A DNA stretch of 23,233 nt, taken from the IMG/VR virus record IMGVR_UViG_3300033571_017067, positions 1 through 23,233 of that record; one strand, given 5' to 3'. The stretch is from a virus. Position 1 is the stretch's first letter; every line of letters starts with the position of its first letter. Both the position numbers and the translations under genes were made by a program. Below, piece after piece: positions 21,128 to 23,233 of this stretch. The notes beneath the pieces are model-generated. The model did not search any database. It worked only from the letters and a program-made list of their open reading frames with translations, and had not been told where the DNA came from.

Positions 21128-22246
21128 ATGTACTTTCCTCAAGACAACGTAGAACAACCCCTCTACGTTATTACGCCATTGTTCAATCCGCAACGCTATA
21201 AAAGGCGCTGGAAGCTATGGGCTGATTTTCAGAAGCACGTCCGCGATGCGGGCGCCGTGCTGCTCACGGTAGAGTGTTCGTTTGGCGAGCGCACCAGTGC
21301 TGCAGATGACTGGGCGTATCCGAACGACTCTAAAGAGGACCCCACCTACACCAGCTTTGGCCCAGCTCCTGTGCCTCCAGCGGCCAAGATGCCGCCTAAC
21401 AGATTAAAGCAGGACTACATCAAGGTTAGGTGCGACTACGAGCAGGAAATATGGACCAAGGAGTCTCTACTTAATGTCGCCTTGCAACACCTTCCACCTG
21501 ACTGGAAGTACGTTGCCTGGATTGATTCAGATGTGCTTTTTGCTCGACCTGATTGGGTATCAGAAACCCTCCATCAACTCCAGCACTACCACGTCGTGCA
21601 GATGTTCAGTGTTGCGCTGGATCTGTCACCAAAATACGAACCAATCGCAGCCCACCACTCGTTTGTCCACAGCTATCAGCAAGGGCTGGTGCCCCCTGAT
21701 TCCGGTGATTATTACGGTGGCGGCAATGGCGGTAAGTCAGCCGTCAATCGCTGGCACTCCGGCTACGCTTGGGCAGCCAGGCGGGAGGCCCTAGACATTG
21801 TTGGGGGCTTTATGGATTTCCCGATCCTCGGCGCCGCTGATCACCACATGGCTAAGGCTTTGATCGGCCGGGGTCAGGAGAGTGTCCACAAAGACATTCA
21901 CCCAAACTACAAAGCTGCCGTGATGGCTTGGCAGGACAGAGCCGAGCAACACATCAAGCGCAATGTAGGATGTGTGGATGGGACTCTGCTTCATTATTGG
22001 CACGGTTCTAAGGTTAACCGTCGATACGTTGATCGTTGGAAAATCTTGGTAGAAAACAACTTCGATCCTCAGGTTGACATTTACAAAGATACTAGGGGAA
22101 TTTACAAACTAAGCGGCAACAAGCCACGCCTGAGGGATCAGATCCGCGCCTATTTCCGCCAACGCAACGAGGACGGTATTGACATGCAGGATGGTGACGA
22201 CAAGCTCGGGCTGTTGTCAAACCATGATCACCTGGTGCCTTGGTGA
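21128..22246 (+). CDS. GT-A-type glycosyltransferase
   Basis: The 372-residue protein fits a phage-borne family of nucleotide-sugar glycosyltransferases: PLYVITPLFNPQRYKRRWKL (about 11-30), WTKESLLNVALQHLPPDWKY (109-128), WIDSDVLF with the DxD metal site at 133-135, QHYHVVQMFSVALDLSP (152-168), SGYAWAARREALDIVGGFMD, ILGAADHHMAKALIG (233-247) and HYWHGSKVNRRYVDRWKIL (289-307). An insert (about 55-95) is unlike the family core. It lies in the early region with regulatory and SSB genes instead of the tail region. That favours modification of phage DNA or an early host function over decoration of virions, but the acceptor is unknown. Confidence 0.75.
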   Translation: MYFPQDNVEQPLYVITPLFNPQRYKRRWKLWADFQKHVRDAGAVLLTVECSFGERTSAADDWAYPNDSKEDPTYTSFGPAPVPPAAKMPPNRLKQDYIKVRCDYEQEIWTKESLLNVALQHLPPDWKYVAWIDSDVLFARPDWVSETLHQLQHYHVVQMFSVALDLSPKYEPIAAHHSFVHSYQQGLVPPDSGDYYGGGNGGKSAVNRWHSGYAWAARREALDIVGGFMDFPILGAADHHMAKALIGRGQESVHKDIHPNYKAAVMAWQDRAEQHIKRNVGCVDGTLLHYWHGSKVNRRYVDRWKILVENNFDPQVDIYKDTRGIYKLSGNKPRLRDQIRAYFRQRNEDGIDMQDGDDKLGLLSNHDHLVPW

Positions 22247-22266
22247 CGCGGGGCGGACAGGGCGGC

Positions 22267-22347
22267 GGGTTGGCTGTTGCCCTTTCCAAACGGCTTAGGG
22301 ATGGGGTAGAATTGCAAAGCCAGGGGGGCAGCCCCCACAGCCAACCC
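22267..22347 (+). promoter_or_regulatory. Candidate promoter enclosed by a 10-base inverted repeat
   Basis: TTTCCA (22283-22288) and TAGAAT (22307-22312) are 18 bases apart, upstream of the 253-residue gene. A perfect inverted repeat, GGGTTGGCTG (22267-22276) and CAGCCAACCC (22338-22347), encloses them, and a GGGGG-CAG-CCCCC hairpin (22324-22336) sits inside. The ACGGCTTAGGGAT in the spacer (22290-22302) recurs before the capsid gene. This looks like a regulated early or middle promoter. Confidence 0.5.
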
Positions 22348-22374
22348 CTGGTAACACCACCACCGACCCCCACC

Positions 22375-23136
22375 ATGAGCGAGCTTTCGGGACTCCTGGC
22401 CCCGCCAAACCTAGGCAGTGTGATCACTGCTGCCGACATCGACAAGAAAGGCACCGGCTCCTATGCCGCCGATTACGTCAACTGGGCCCGTACCGCTCAA
22501 CTCCTGCGTGAGCACGCACCCGGCTGGCAGTTTCACCTACGCAGCGCCACCTCCGACGGGCAGCATGTGTGGAAGGCCCCCAACGGCACCGGCTACGTGG
22601 TCGGGTATTTCGTAGGTCCAGACGGCTTTACGACTCCAGACTTCCCTCAAGCGGTGATGGACAACCGCAACGCGGCGATCAAGTTTGAGGCGATCGGCGC
22701 ACGGGATCTGACCGACACGCACCGCCGCTGCCTCTGCACCGCTGCCGCCGCGCAGTTCGGCCTAGCCTGGCAACTTTGGGCTAAGGAGCCGGTGGAGAAT
22801 CCGCACCGCGAATCTGATCCTGCGCCTGTCAAAGCGCCCGCCAAGCAACAGCAAGACGCCCGCATTACCCTGGCGACCGCCAACAAGCGCTGTCGCGAGG
22901 CTGGGCTCACCGAAGCCGGAATTGCCGCCATGGCTATTGAACTGAGCAAAGGCGCCTCAGCCGCTATTGGAGGCCTTCCTGCCGATGTTCAGCGCAAGCT
23001 GGCCACTGCTGGCGTGTCCGATGCCTCGGTAGCCAAGTGGAACGCTGCCGGTGCAGCAGCAGCCGCCAAAGATGCCGCCGAGTCCGACGACGACCCCGAT
23101 CTGCCGGCCACCTGGGACGCTCCCGCCGCCGCTTGA
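22375..23136 (+). CDS. Hypothetical early protein upstream of SSB
   Basis: The start at 22375 (MSELSGLLAPPNLGSVITAA) is chosen because it follows the promoter-like region and the upstream extension is low-complexity. The 253-residue protein has an N-terminal domain (about 15-135: NWARTAQLLREHAPGWQFHL, GYVVGYFVGPDGFTTPDFPQ, a short C-rich helix), then a basic hinge and a helical region (about 155-220), with an acidic tail (ESDDDPDLPATWD). The first domain resembles proteins in which W-F-L and GYL/V-V--F strands bind single-stranded DNA partners, but no family is firmly recognised. It is 50 bases before SSB, which suggests a recombination or annealing role. Confidence 0.55.
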   Translation: MSELSGLLAPPNLGSVITAADIDKKGTGSYAADYVNWARTAQLLREHAPGWQFHLRSATSDGQHVWKAPNGTGYVVGYFVGPDGFTTPDFPQAVMDNRNAAIKFEAIGARDLTDTHRRCLCTAAAAQFGLAWQLWAKEPVENPHRESDPAPVKAPAKQQQDARITLATANKRCREAGLTEAGIAAMAIELSKGASAAIGGLPADVQRKLATAGVSDASVAKWNAAGAAAAAKDAAESDDDPDLPATWDAPAAA

Positions 23137-23186
23137 TCTATGGCCCGCCGGGGCCAACCCGGCAACATCCACTAACACCACATCCC

Positions 23187-23233
23187 ATGGCATCCCTCAA
23201 CGTCTGCAGCTTCACCGGTCGCGCTGGTCGTGA
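23187..23233 (+). CDS. ssb: Single-stranded DNA-binding protein, N-terminal fragment
   Basis: The last 47 bases of the window open with ATG and read MASLNVCSFTGRAGR. This matches the first strand of SSB OB-folds (M-LN-V-L-GRAGRDPE in cyanobacterial versions). Phages often carry their own SSB in the replication region, to coat single-stranded DNA during replication and recombination. Only 15 residues are visible, so the call rests on that one motif. Confidence 0.65.
   Translation, partial: MASLNVCSFTGRAGR

Noticed and set aside
1-23233. CRISPR array, insertion sequence or diversity-generating retroelement
   Set aside because: No regular spacer-repeat array, transposase motif or reverse transcriptase was seen; the repeats found are short and either coding or in gene gaps.

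Overview
The window reads as part of a tailed-phage genome, most likely a temperate siphovirus-like phage or prophage of a picocyanobacterium (Synechococcus/Cyanobium type). The evidence is a clear run of virion genes, a lysis cassette, a large serine integrase resembling XisF of cyanobacterial excision elements, a divergent regulatory and replication region, and a partial gene at the right edge whose first residues look like a cyanobacterial single-stranded DNA-binding protein. The host guess is inference from recalled family resemblance. The DNA is GC-rich, many genes have weak or no Shine-Dalgarno sequence, and start/stop codons commonly overlap (ATGA, GTGA, TAATG), as in compact phage operons.

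Layout. 1-6182 (+): tail-tip region, with the end of an upstream gene, a tail protein, a two-gene hub/central tail set, two small paralogous virion proteins, a mosaic 430-residue protein and a 44-residue basic peptide. 6231-8854 (+): head module of scaffold, major capsid protein and a putative decoration protein. A hairpin terminator follows at 8880-8900. 8915-12711 (+): more virion and receptor-binding-type genes, ending in a laminin-G-like protein and a fibre of 14 Ala/Gly/Ser repeats with a BppU-like C-terminal domain. 12808-14388 (+): lysis, with two small membrane proteins and a C39-like cysteine peptidase; a small minus-strand gene sits inside this block. 14742-16046 (+): serine integrase. 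16074-19474 (-): leftward early operon of replication initiator, possible helicase loader, nuclease-like protein, two small proteins and an ASCH-domain protein. 19475-19702: divergent control region with a strong hairpin. 19703-23233 (+): HTH regulator, small winged-helix-like protein, glycosyltransferase, an unknown protein and SSB.

Two features stand out. First, the initiator gene carries in its disordered linker four spaced iteron-like repeats beside an AT-richer tandem 14-bp repeat and a GC hairpin, the layout of a lambda-type origin embedded in its own initiator gene. Second, the gaps between structural genes share a family of short repeats (GGCGTGATGCC, GGAAAGCT, CTGAGGCAGTCA) that no gene explains. 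Head genes lying downstream of tail genes is also unusual.
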